A DNA stretch of 61,444 nt from Mycobacterium sp. (GTDB taxonomy: Bacteria > Actinomycetota > Actinomycetes > Mycobacteriales > Mycobacteriaceae). Both the position numbers and the translations under genes were made by a program. The DNA is taken from NCBI GenBank assembly GCA_025963385.1, contig JAOPUT010000376.1:1-61444 (forward strand). Direction: 5' to 3'. A model generated the notes under the pieces. The model was not told the DNA's origin. It saw nothing but the letters and a program-made list of their open reading frames with translations, and did not search any database. Positions 36,000 through 44,433 of this stretch are shown here, in pieces; the first letter of the stretch is position 1; each line of letters opens with the position of its first letter.

Positions 36000-36995
36000 T
36001 CAGACCGGGTACGCGATCGCGGTGGCGTACACGTCATGTTCCAGCTCGTCGACGCTCGGTGCATCGGCAGCCATGACGGTCTTCAGTGCGTCCTCGACCG
36101 AGGCGAGCGCGCCCTCGTCGACGACGCTGAGCTCCTCGTCCGTGCACACCCCGGTGTCGACGAGGTGCCTCCTGAAGCGTGGCACCGGGTCGGCGGCCTT
36201 CGCCGCATCCAGTTGCTCCTTGGGGATGTACTTCATCCGGTCGCCGAAGTAGTGACCGCGGAACCGGAACGTGACGCACTCGACCAGGGTGGGACCCGCG
36301 CCGTCGCGCGCCCTGCCGATCGCCTCCGTGAGCACCTCGGTGACCGCCAGCGGGTCGTTGCCGTCCACCCGCACCCCCGGCATCCCGTAACCCGCCGCGC
36401 GGTCGGCCACGTGCTGGAGCTTCATGGTGTCCGACGTCGGCGTCATCTCGGCGTACAGGTTGTTCTGGCACACGAAGACGACGGGCAGATCCCACAGTGC
36501 AGCCATGTTCGCCGCCTCGTGGAACGAGCCGGTCGCGGTCGCGCCGTCACCGAAGCTGACCGCCGTGACACGGTCGAGGCCCTTGCGCTTGGCCGCCATC
36601 GCCAACCCGACGGCGACGGGCGGGCCTGCCCCGACGATGCCCGTCGACAACATCACTCCCGCTTCGGGTTTGGCGATGTGCATGGTGCCGCCCTTGCCGC
36701 GGGCGGCACCGACGGTGCGACCCATCATCTCCCCGTAGATCTCCTCGAGCGGCACGCCCTTGCCAATCAGGTCGTGCAGTCCGCGGTAGGTGGTGACCAG
36801 CTGGTCGTCGGTCCGCAGTGTCACCCCCATCGCGGCGGCGATCGCCTCCTGGCCGCGAGACGGCCAGTACACGCACATGAACTCTCCGGTGCCGATGCCC
36901 TTGCTGAGCCGGTCGTCGGCGGCCTTCATCAGGACCATCAGCGCATACAGACGCTTTTGGACCTCGCTGCCGTGAAAGATGCTCCCGTGCGTCAC
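36000..36995 (-). CDS. 2-oxoacid dehydrogenase E1 alpha (ThDP-binding)
   Basis: 331 aa. ThDP motif GDGATATGSFHEAANMA ending FVCQNN (GDG...NN) and HIAKPEAGVMLSTGIVGAG, plus the phosphorylation-loop-type RFRGHYFGD. GTG start overlaps the upstream small gene by 4 nt (GTGA); the longer open frame lies inside that gene. Closest families are acetoin dehydrogenase AcoA and PDH E1 alpha. No E2 or E3 partner is encoded nearby. Confidence 0.94.
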   Translation of the reverse strand: MTHGSIFHGSEVQKRLYALMVLMKAADDRLSKGIGTGEFMCVYWPSRGQEAIAAAMGVTLRTDDQLVTTYRGLHDLIGKGVPLEEIYGEMMGRTVGAARGKGGTMHIAKPEAGVMLSTGIVGAGPPVAVGLAMAAKRKGLDRVTAVSFGDGATATGSFHEAANMAALWDLPVVFVCQNNLYAEMTPTSDTMKLQHVADRAAGYGMPGVRVDGNDPLAVTEVLTEAIGRARDGAGPTLVECVTFRFRGHYFGDRMKYIPKEQLDAAKAADPVPRFRRHLVDTGVCTDEELSVVDEGALASVEDALKTVMAADAPSVDELEHDVYATAIAYPV

Positions 36996-37312
36996 TTCTC
37001 GTAAGAACCGATCTGGCAGTACACCTTCGGAACGGGCGGTGTCTCCATGTTGAGGTACTTCAGCGACGACATCTTGCCACTGGCGCCGAGCTCCCTCAGG
37101 CGTCCGACCACCGCATCGAGATCGTCGCAGTCGAGTTCGTAGATCGCGATGAATGGTCCGTTGCCGTCGGTCGGGGCGAAGCGCCGCGCACCCGTGATGC
37201 CCTCGACGGCGCAGATCTCCTCGAGATGGGTGTCGTTGTACCAGTCGTGGTACTCGGCCTCGAGGTCCGGTGAAACCGGCGTCGTCTCCAGATAGATGAT
37301 GCCCTTGGCCAT
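36992..37312 (-). CDS. Small dimeric alpha/beta-barrel-like protein, function unknown
   Basis: 106 aa. MAKGIIYLETTPVSPDLEAE and YHDWYNDTHLEEICAVEGI match the ferredoxin-like dimeric barrel pattern (EthD/DUF-type, with a WYNxxH loop), then RRFAPTDGNGPFIAIYELD. These proteins can be small monooxygenase-like, cyclase-like or accessory enzymes; function here is not known. ATG at 37312, 2 nt after the SDR stop, and its stop overlaps E1 alpha, so it is an integral part of the operon. Confidence 0.75.
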   Translation of the reverse strand: MAKGIIYLETTPVSPDLEAEYHDWYNDTHLEEICAVEGITGARRFAPTDGNGPFIAIYELDCDDLDAVVGRLRELGASGKMSSLKYLNMETPPVPKVYCQIGSYEK

Positions 37313-37314
37313 GG

Positions 37315-38178
37315 TCAGAGACCCCGCCACGCCCTGGCCTTGACGCCGCACCCGGCATCGACGGCGATCTGCTGACCCGTGACGTAGCGGGCCGCGTCCG
37401 ACGCGAGGAACAGCACCAGCTCGCTGATGTCCTCTGGTTCGACGTACGGGATCGGCATCGCCTGCAGGAAGGGGAACGTCAGCTCGGCGTCCTCCCGGGT
37501 GGGGTTCTCGAGGTCGGGCCGGAAGGCCTTGTACATCGGCGGGCTGTGCAGCATGTCGGTGTTCACGTTCGTCGGATGCACACCGTTGACGCGGATGCTC
37601 TTCGGCGCCATCTGCAGTGCGAGATCGTTGACGTAGTGTGCGACAACCTGTTTCGCGAAGCCATAGCCTGCCCCACCGCTGCCTGCGTCGATCCCGCCGC
37701 TGTTCGATGCGGAGAGGGCCGCGGCCATCGATCCGGTGATGACGATCGACGCGCCGGCCTGTAGATGTTTGACGCTGGCGTGTACCAGGTTCAGCACGCC
37801 GAGCAGGTCGACGTCGACCGCGTCGACGAACGCGTCGATACCCGAGCCCGCCGTCAGGGGCGCGATGCCTGCGTTGGCGACCACCACGTCGAGGTGGCCG
37901 AACTCGGCGACCCCTCGATCGATCGCCGCCGACAGGGCCGCGCGGTCGCGGACGTCGGCGATCTCGGTGAAGGCGCGCTGTCCTTCCTTCTCGACCAGGC
38001 GTGCCGTCTCCTCGAGGTCCTCCGGCCGCGAAAGCGGATACTCGTTGCTCGCGATGTCGGCGCAGATGTCCACGGCGATGATGTCCGCGCCCTCGGAGGC
38101 CAGCAGTTGGGCGTGCGATCGCCCTTGGCCTCTTGCCGCTCCGCTGATCAGCGCGACCTTGCCCGTTACCCTGCCCAT
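37315..38178 (-). CDS. Mycofactocin-coupled-type SDR oxidoreductase
   Basis: 287 aa. GKVALISGAARGQGRSHAQL with RGQGRSH, then ADIIAVDICADI, is characteristic of the actinobacterial mycofactocin-coupled SDRs, in which the NAD is held tightly and mycofactocin recycles it. Catalytic residues: S in TGSMAAAL, and YGFAK for YxxxK. C-terminal YVTGQQIAVDAGCGVKA is typical. First gene of the seven-gene operon, divergent from the acyl-CoA dehydrogenase operon. Probably oxidises a secondary alcohol of the substrate. Confidence 0.9.
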   Translation of the reverse strand: MGRVTGKVALISGAARGQGRSHAQLLASEGADIIAVDICADIASNEYPLSRPEDLEETARLVEKEGQRAFTEIADVRDRAALSAAIDRGVAEFGHLDVVVANAGIAPLTAGSGIDAFVDAVDVDLLGVLNLVHASVKHLQAGASIVITGSMAAALSASNSGGIDAGSGGAGYGFAKQVVAHYVNDLALQMAPKSIRVNGVHPTNVNTDMLHSPPMYKAFRPDLENPTREDAELTFPFLQAMPIPYVEPEDISELVLFLASDAARYVTGQQIAVDAGCGVKARAWRGL

Positions 38179-38353
38179 CGACGACCCTCCATCAGACTGT
38201 CAATACACCGACTGCGCTTATCCCGCAGCATCTTCGGACATTCAGTCCCGCGTTCGAGCCAGTCGTTCAGCAGCACCACCCGTCGCACCCCTGGGGTACG
38301 ACGTCAAGGACCGATCCACGAGTTCATTGTCGCCAACTGCATTCCCTAGAGTA

Positions 38354-38380
38354 GCTATACTCCCTAAAATTATAAAGATA
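38354..38380 (+). promoter_or_regulatory. ACAD-operon promoter with shared AT-rich element, copy C
   Basis: GCTATA-CTCC-CTAAAATT (38354-38371), followed by TAAAGATA (38373-38380). The first part is identical in spacing and in both conserved blocks to the GntR-1 promoter copy at 50249. It lies 38 nt before the ACAD start and about 175 nt before the divergent SDR start. The rest of 38179-38408 is otherwise plain. Confidence 0.55.
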
Positions 38381-38408
38381 CCAATCGGACCTATCCCGTC
38401 AGGACATC

Positions 38409-39569
38409 GTGGACTTCTCGTACCCGCCGGAGGTGGAACGGTTCCGCAAGGAACTGCGCGCGTGGCTTGCCGACAACCTGACCGACCAGGTCGTCGCGGC
38501 AGCCCGCGGTCGCCGCAGGGACGCCTCCGCCTTCGACCTTCTCCGTGATTGGGACGCCACCATGGCCGACGCGGGCTGGGGTGCGGTGTCCTGGCCGCGC
38601 GAGTACGGCGGCCGCGGAGCGACGGTGCTCGAGCAGTTGGCGTATGCCGAGGAGACCACCAGGGCGCGGGTCCCGATTCCGCTGAACGTGATCGGCCTCA
38701 ACAACATCGGGCCCGCGATCATGCACTACGGCACCGACGCCCAGAAGCACGACCTGCTCCCCCGCATGGTGCGCGCGGACGACATCTGGTGCCAGGGCAT
38801 GTCCGAGCCGGAGGCCGGATCCGACCTGGCGTCGTTGCGCACGCGCGCAGTGCGCGACGGGGACGACTTCGTGGTGAACGGCCAGAAGATCTGGACCTCG
38901 CTCGGCGACCGCGCCGACTGGTGCCAGCTCTATGTGCGGACGGATCCGGACGCAGCGAAACACGCGGGCATCTCGTGCCTGATCGTCGACATGCGGCTGC
39001 CAGGTGTCGACGTCCGACCGCTGGTGAACCTCAACGGCAACGCCGACTTCGCCGAGGTGTTCTTCAACGACGTCAGGGTTCCCACCGCCGCACTGTTGGG
39101 TCCGCTGAACGGCGGATGGCAGGTCGCCACCACCACGTTGAGCTACGAACGGGCAGGCGCAGCCCGCCTTTACGCGGGAATGCAGTTGCAGTTGCGGGAC
39201 CTCGTCGCCGACCTCGCCGGGCATTCCGTGGACGGACGCCGCGCCCTCGACGACGGTGCGACGCTGCGCAGGCTCGGTGAGCTCGCCGTGCAGGTCGACT
39301 ACCTCGAACTGCTCTGCAAGCGGTCCATCTCGGCTGCCCTGCATGGCGGTGATGCGCTCGGTTCGGCAGCGCTGGCCAAGAGCGTCTGGGCCGAGACCGG
39401 CCAGGCGATGGCCAACCTCGCCTTCGACGTGCTCGGTCCGCTCCAGGCCGAGGGTCGCTGGACCGAGCAGCGGCTGTCCGCGCGCTCGCTCACCATCGCG
39501 GGCGGGACCACCCAGATCAGCAAGGGCATCACGGCGGTACGCGTGCTGGGGCTGCCGAGGACCCGATGA
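38409..39569 (+). CDS. Acyl-CoA dehydrogenase, probable catalytic subunit
   Basis: 386 aa FadE-type flavoprotein. MSEPEAGSDLASLRTRA, FVVNGQKIWTS, then TTLSYERAG placing Glu247 at the position used as catalytic base in isovaleryl-CoA-type and FadE26-type enzymes, and C-terminal IAGGTTQISKGI. Introduces a 2,3-double bond into an acyl-CoA. The next gene is a shorter ACAD without this Glu, the arrangement seen in the alpha2beta2 FadE26/27 and FadE28/29 dehydrogenases of steroid side-chain degradation. GTG start. First gene of a four-gene operon. Confidence 0.93.
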   Translation: MDFSYPPEVERFRKELRAWLADNLTDQVVAAARGRRRDASAFDLLRDWDATMADAGWGAVSWPREYGGRGATVLEQLAYAEETTRARVPIPLNVIGLNNIGPAIMHYGTDAQKHDLLPRMVRADDIWCQGMSEPEAGSDLASLRTRAVRDGDDFVVNGQKIWTSLGDRADWCQLYVRTDPDAAKHAGISCLIVDMRLPGVDVRPLVNLNGNADFAEVFFNDVRVPTAALLGPLNGGWQVATTTLSYERAGAARLYAGMQLQLRDLVADLAGHSVDGRRALDDGATLRRLGELAVQVDYLELLCKRSISAALHGGDALGSAALAKSVWAETGQAMANLAFDVLGPLQAEGRWTEQRLSARSLTIAGGTTQISKGITAVRVLGLPRTR

Positions 39570-39597
39570 GCGCTCACGCGAAGAGCAGAGGGACCCG

Positions 39598-40695
39598 ATG
39601 AACCTCGAACTCACCGAAGAGCAACTCGCGCTCCGCAACACCGTGCGGCGCTTCCTTGCCGAGAAGGCGAGCATCGGCAGCCACGTGCGCCCCCTACTCG
39701 ACGACCCCACGGGTACCACCGACGCGGTATGGCGCGGGCTGACCGCCCTAGGCGCCACCGGCGTGCTGGTCGGCGAGGAGTATGGCGGCGCGGGCATGAG
39801 CATGGTCGAGGCGGGCGTCGTCGGCGAAGAACTCGGCGCGGCGCTGTACCCGGGGCCGTGGCGCTCCAGTGCCGTCGCCGCGACGCGGGCCCTCGCTCAC
39901 ATGGGTGCGACCGACGCCACGCTGTGGTCCGGCATCGCCGATGGCACCACGATCGCCACCGTCGGGCCGCTGACCGGGTCTCGACCCGACGTCGAGAACA
40001 CCGGCGCGGGCCCCACCGTGCACGGTGAGCTCGCCGCCCTGCCCGACGCCGCCGCAGCCGACGTTCTGCTGGTACTCGCCGACGATGGCGGCGTCACCGG
40101 GGCGTTCGCCGTCGACCGGTCCTCGCCGGGGATCACCGTGACACCCCGCAGGCACGTCGACCCGACGAGCAAGCTCTCGGACGTCGAACTCGACCACGTG
40201 CCCGCGCGGCAGGTCGGCGTGCTGTCGGCGGACGCACTCGGTGCGCTCACCGACGACGTGCTGATCATCTCGGCCGCCGACGCGATCGGCGCCGCGCAGG
40301 CGGTGCTGAGCCTGGCCGTCGAGTACGCCAAGGTGCGCAGGCAGTTCGATGCGCCCATCGGGAGCTTCCAGGCGGTCCAACATCTGTGCGTCGACATGTA
40401 CGAGACGGTCGAACTCGCCCGCAGTGGCGTCATCCACGCGCTGTGGGCCGCGGACTCGGCCGACGCCACCGAGAGGCACCTTGCGGCGTTGCGCGCCAAG
40501 GCATTCGCCGGTCGGTTGGCCTCCGTCGGTGACACCGCGATCCAGGTCTTCGGTGGCATTGGCTTCACGTGGGAGCACGATGCCCACCTGTATCTCAAAC
40601 GGCTACTCGGCTGGAGCGCAATGCTCGGCGGCTCGGACCGATATCTCGAATTGGTGGGGATGGAATTGAGCCGCGGAGTCGTGGAAGGGATCTGA
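39598..40695 (+). CDS. Acyl-CoA dehydrogenase-like subunit, probably non-catalytic
   Basis: 365 aa. ACAD fold: YGGAGMSMVEAGVVGEELG, then AVEYAKVRRQFDAPIGSFQA, VQHLCVDMYE and FGGIGFTWEHDAHLYLKR. The helix that carries the base in the partner reads SAADAIGAAQAVL, with no Glu. It probably forms a heterotetramer with the protein of the preceding gene. ATG 28 nt after that stop, with a GAGGG ribosome site. Confidence 0.92.
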   Translation: MNLELTEEQLALRNTVRRFLAEKASIGSHVRPLLDDPTGTTDAVWRGLTALGATGVLVGEEYGGAGMSMVEAGVVGEELGAALYPGPWRSSAVAATRALAHMGATDATLWSGIADGTTIATVGPLTGSRPDVENTGAGPTVHGELAALPDAAAADVLLVLADDGGVTGAFAVDRSSPGITVTPRRHVDPTSKLSDVELDHVPARQVGVLSADALGALTDDVLIISAADAIGAAQAVLSLAVEYAKVRRQFDAPIGSFQAVQHLCVDMYETVELARSGVIHALWAADSADATERHLAALRAKAFAGRLASVGDTAIQVFGGIGFTWEHDAHLYLKRLLGWSAMLGGSDRYLELVGMELSRGVVEGI

Positions 40696-40696
40696 C

Positions 40697-41917
40697 ATGT
40701 CTGAGATGCTTCGCGGGGTGCGCGTCGTCGAGCTGGCGTCATGGACCTACGTGCCCGCCGCGGGTGCTGCCCTCGCGGACTGGGGCGCCGACGTCATCAA
40801 GGTCGAGGACGTCCGCGGCGGTGACCCGGGACGTGCGCTGGTGATCGGCGGTTTCACCAAGGACGCGGCCAGGGCTCACGTCGACTTCATCCTGGAGATC
40901 GGCAACCGGGGCAAGCGGAGCATCGCGCTCGACGTCAAGTCAGACACCGGGCGGGAGTACTTCGGTCGCCTGCTGGCCTCGGCCGACGTGTTCCTGACCA
41001 ACTGGCTGCCCGGCGCGCTGGAGCGTGCCAGGCTGACGGTCGAGGACATCCGGTCGTTCAACCCCGACATCATCATCGCGCGCGGCACGGGCACCGGGGT
41101 GCGCGGGCCCGATCGTGACAAGGGCGGGTTCGACGCGGCCACCTACCTATCCCGCGGAGGCGTGTCGTACACGATGACGCCGTTCGGCACCGAGCACCCC
41201 GCCGTGCAGGGCCCGGGATTCGGCGACCTGCAGGGCGGCATCACCCTCGCCGGCGGGCTCTGCGCCGCGCTCTTTCACCGGGAGCGCACCGGCGAGCCGT
41301 CCGTCGTCGACTCGTCGTTGCTGGCCCAGGCGATGTGGTCCATCGCCCCGTCGATCGCGGTCGCGGACCTGTTCGACATCGACGGCATCCCTGGCGCGCC
41401 CCCCGGCCTGGCGATGAATCCACTGGTCAATCGCTACAAGACGAGCGACGGCCGGTTCATCCAGTTGGTGTTCCTGCAGCCGGACCGCTTCTGGGCGGGG
41501 TTCTGCCGCCGCATCGGCCTGCCGGACCTCGCCACCGACCCGCGATTCGTGCCGTCGAGCAATCTGATCGCCAACGCCGACGAGGCGACGGCACTCGTCG
41601 GAGCGGCCATCGCCGCCCACGATCTGGCGCACTGGCGCACGGTGCTCGAGGACGAGCCCGGCGTGTGGGCGGCTCTCGCGACACCGAAGGAAACCCTCAA
41701 CGACCCCCAGGTCAGGCCCAACGGATACGTCGTGCCCAATCTCGACGCCCAGGGCAACGAATACCAGATCGTCGCCGCACCAGTGCAATTCGACGAGACC
41801 CCGCCCGCGTCGGCGCGGGCTCCCGAATACGGGGAGCACACCGAGGAGATCCTGCTGGAACTCGACCTCGACTGGGACGACATCTCGGCGGCCAAGGACA
41901 GCGGCGCGATCCTCTAG
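40697..41917 (+). CDS. CaiB/BaiF family class III CoA transferase
   Basis: 406 aa. GVRVVELASWTYVPAAGAAL, DWGADVIKVEDVRGGDPGRA, NRGKRSIALDV, and catalytic Asp in GFGDLQGGITLAGG. Moves CoA onto or off a carboxylic acid intermediate. Paralog of 19123-20349. It starts almost directly after the ACAD subunit stop and belongs to the ACAD operon. Confidence 0.93.
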   Translation: MSEMLRGVRVVELASWTYVPAAGAALADWGADVIKVEDVRGGDPGRALVIGGFTKDAARAHVDFILEIGNRGKRSIALDVKSDTGREYFGRLLASADVFLTNWLPGALERARLTVEDIRSFNPDIIIARGTGTGVRGPDRDKGGFDAATYLSRGGVSYTMTPFGTEHPAVQGPGFGDLQGGITLAGGLCAALFHRERTGEPSVVDSSLLAQAMWSIAPSIAVADLFDIDGIPGAPPGLAMNPLVNRYKTSDGRFIQLVFLQPDRFWAGFCRRIGLPDLATDPRFVPSSNLIANADEATALVGAAIAAHDLAHWRTVLEDEPGVWAALATPKETLNDPQVRPNGYVVPNLDAQGNEYQIVAAPVQFDETPPASARAPEYGEHTEEILLELDLDWDDISAAKDSGAIL

Positions 41918-41926
41918 GAGACCACG

Positions 41927-42766
41927 ATGGACCCTCTCGAATCGGTGATCTACGAACGCGAGCCCCCGGTGGCGCGGATCATCCTCAATCGCCCGGACAA
42001 GGCCAACACCAAGGACGCGAGCCTGGTACTCGAGGTCGATGCGTGCCTGCGAGAAGCCGACCGCGACAAGGAGATCAAGGTCGTCATCCTCAAGGCCAAC
42101 GGCAAGGGCTTCTGCGGTGGGCACGTCGCCCGCTGGGGTCCCGACGAGAACCCGTACCCGGACTTCGGGGACACCTTCGAGGACCTCTACAAGGGCACGG
42201 CCGACCTGTTCCTGTGGCCGACGCTGTACCTGTGGGAATTTCCGAAGCCCACGATCTCGCAGATCCACGGCTACTGCGTAGGCGGCGGGATCTACCTCGG
42301 CCTGCTCACCGACTTCTGCGTGGCGTCCGAGGACGCGTACTTCCAGATGCCGCTTGCGCAGAGCCTCGGCGAGCCGGGCGGGCACACGATGATCGAGCCG
42401 TGGCTACTGATGAACTGGCATCGCACCATGGATTGGCTGCTCTTGGCGCCAACGCTTTCCGCGGCCGAGGCGCTGGAGTGGGGGCTGCTGAACAAGGTGG
42501 TGCCGCGCGACGATCTGGAGGCGACCGTCGAGGAGATGGCCCAGAAGCTGGCCCAGGTCCCGATGACCACGTTGATGGCCGTCAAGAGCAACGTCAAGCG
42601 CGCCTACGAGCTGATGGGGATGCGCGTGCACCTGCAGGTGAGCCACATCCTGACCAACATGGTCGGTGCCGCCTCGGACGTCCAGGCGCGGCGGGCCGAG
42701 CTCAAGCAGTCGGGCCTGACGCCACGCGGCTTCACCGAGGGCGCACCCCCTCCCCGCGAGCAGTGA
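41927..42766 (+). CDS. Crotonase-superfamily protein, enoyl-CoA hydratase-like (crotonase-2)
   Basis: 279 aa. GKGFCGGHVARWG for the first oxyanion loop and HGYCVGGGIYLGLLTDFCVA for the second. As in crotonase-1, the two canonical hydratase glutamates are absent (IYL after GGG; FQMPLAQSLGEP later). It is a clear paralog of crotonase-1 and may perform the same type of step on another ring or side chain. ATG start 9 nt after the CoA transferase stop. Last gene of the operon, convergent with the flavoprotein gene. Confidence 0.9.
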   Translation: MDPLESVIYEREPPVARIILNRPDKANTKDASLVLEVDACLREADRDKEIKVVILKANGKGFCGGHVARWGPDENPYPDFGDTFEDLYKGTADLFLWPTLYLWEFPKPTISQIHGYCVGGGIYLGLLTDFCVASEDAYFQMPLAQSLGEPGGHTMIEPWLLMNWHRTMDWLLLAPTLSAAEALEWGLLNKVVPRDDLEATVEEMAQKLAQVPMTTLMAVKSNVKRAYELMGMRVHLQVSHILTNMVGAASDVQARRAELKQSGLTPRGFTEGAPPPREQ

Positions 42767-42768
42767 TC

Positions 42769-44433
42769 TCAGCCCATCCTGCCCGCCGCGTGGCGGGCGG
42801 CGACGTAGCCGAACACCATGGTGTTGGCGATACTTCCGCCCGCGCCGAGATAGGTGCGCCCCATCACGGTCGCGGTGATGTTGCCGGTGGCGTACAAACC
42901 GTCGATCACCCGGTCCTGTTCGTCGATCACCTGCGCGTACTCGTTGGTGATGACGCCACCGCACGTTCCGACGTCGCCGGGGAAGATCCTGGTGGCGAAG
43001 AACGGGGCGCGGTCGAGCGGGCCGAGTGCGGCGTTCGGTCGATGGCCCGGGTCGCCGAGGCAGTCGTTGTACGCGGACTGACCGCGGCCGAAGTCGGGGT
43101 CGAGGCCCTTGGCGGCGAACGCGTTGAACCGCTGGACGGTTCGCGTCAATTCGTCGGCGGGCAGCCCGATCTCGTGCGCGAGCCCCGCGAGCGTGTCGGC
43201 GCGCTTGATGACGCCCTTGTCGATCAGGGCCTCGGGTACCCGGCGCTTCGCGAACGGGTTGGCGCCCATCACGTAGCGGCTGACGTAGCCCTGATCGAAG
43301 ATCTGCCAGCACGGGACGGCCTTGTTGGCGTACATGGCCTTGCCGACCTCGACGTAGGAGTTCGACTCGTTGCAGAACCGCCTGCCCGTGCCGTCGACGT
43401 AGATCGCCCCTGGCCGCTGGCGCCCAGAGCCCAGCGAGGCGGCCGACCGATCGGCGATGAACGCCATCGGCAGCCACCAGGCCTCATCGAGCAGATCGGT
43501 CTTCGCGCCGAGGCGCATCGCCGTCTGAAGCACCTCGCCGGTGTCCCCCACGTTGGCGATCGACCACTTCCCCTCGTTGGGTTGGTCGGCTCCGTACCGG
43601 CGCCGCATGTCGGCGTTGTGGCCGAAGCCGCCCGCAGCGAGCAGGACCCCTCTGCGAGCCTGGACGTTCATCGTCGTGCCGTCGTGCGTGATGCGCGCTC
43701 CGACGACGCGCCCGTCCTCGACGATGAGATCGTCCATCGCGGTGCTGGTCCAGACCGGCGGCTCGCCGGCGTGTTCCATCAACGCCTTCAGGATCTGACC
43801 GATGTAGGACGCCCCGTTGGTGAGGACGTCGCGACCGCGGAGATGGGCTGCCCTGGTCCGCAAGAACACTCGCGTGGCGACGGCGAAGGCGCGCGGCGAC
43901 CGGTTGAAGTACTGCACAGAGCGCAGCTCGTTGGTCTTGAGCACGAACCCGTAGTTCCTGGCCATCGACGGCTGGACCTTGTCGCTCCAGTCACCGAGTG
44001 CGGCGGCGTCGAACGGTACGCCCTCGATCGAACGGCCCGCGGCGTTGCCGCCCTTGCTATTTGGGTAGTAGTCGCTCCACCCGGGGCACCGCACCATCCG
44101 GATGCCCTTGCGGAGCAGGAATTCGATCATCTCGACACCGGCACTGAGGAACATCTCCCTGCGGGCCGGTGAGGAGGCGGGTCCTACGTCGCCGATGACG
44201 TCCTCGAAGTAGGCCAGCCCGTCTTCGTGGGAGTCGGCGATGCCCTCGGACTGCATCAGCGGATTGTTGGGCAGCCACACCATGCCACCGGACAGTCCGG
44301 TGGACCCGCCGACCAGGGTCTGCTTCTCGACGACCAGTGGTTCGATCCCCGCATCGACTGCCGCCAGCGCGGCCACCATGCCGCCGCCGCCGCTCCCCGC
44401 GATCAGGAGGTCGACGGATTTGTCCCACGTCAC
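42769..44433 (-). CDS. FAD-binding dehydrogenase, 3-ketosteroid delta1-dehydrogenase-like
   Basis: 554 aa. N-terminal FAD site LLIAGSGGGGMVAALAAVDA, GGSTGLSGGMVWLPNNP, a second half with NEYAQVIDEQDRVIDGLYAT, and a C-terminal TYLGAGGSIANTMVFGYVA that resembles the active-site tyrosine/glycine region of KstD. Members desaturate ketosteroid-like rings or reduce enoyl groups. GTG start overlapping the Rieske stop by 4 nt (GTGA); the long open frame upstream lies within the Rieske gene. True steroid specificity is unproven. Confidence 0.9.
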   Translation of the reverse strand: MTWDKSVDLLIAGSGGGGMVAALAAVDAGIEPLVVEKQTLVGGSTGLSGGMVWLPNNPLMQSEGIADSHEDGLAYFEDVIGDVGPASSPARREMFLSAGVEMIEFLLRKGIRMVRCPGWSDYYPNSKGGNAAGRSIEGVPFDAAALGDWSDKVQPSMARNYGFVLKTNELRSVQYFNRSPRAFAVATRVFLRTRAAHLRGRDVLTNGASYIGQILKALMEHAGEPPVWTSTAMDDLIVEDGRVVGARITHDGTTMNVQARRGVLLAAGGFGHNADMRRRYGADQPNEGKWSIANVGDTGEVLQTAMRLGAKTDLLDEAWWLPMAFIADRSAASLGSGRQRPGAIYVDGTGRRFCNESNSYVEVGKAMYANKAVPCWQIFDQGYVSRYVMGANPFAKRRVPEALIDKGVIKRADTLAGLAHEIGLPADELTRTVQRFNAFAAKGLDPDFGRGQSAYNDCLGDPGHRPNAALGPLDRAPFFATRIFPGDVGTCGGVITNEYAQVIDEQDRVIDGLYATGNITATVMGRTYLGAGGSIANTMVFGYVAARHAAGRMG

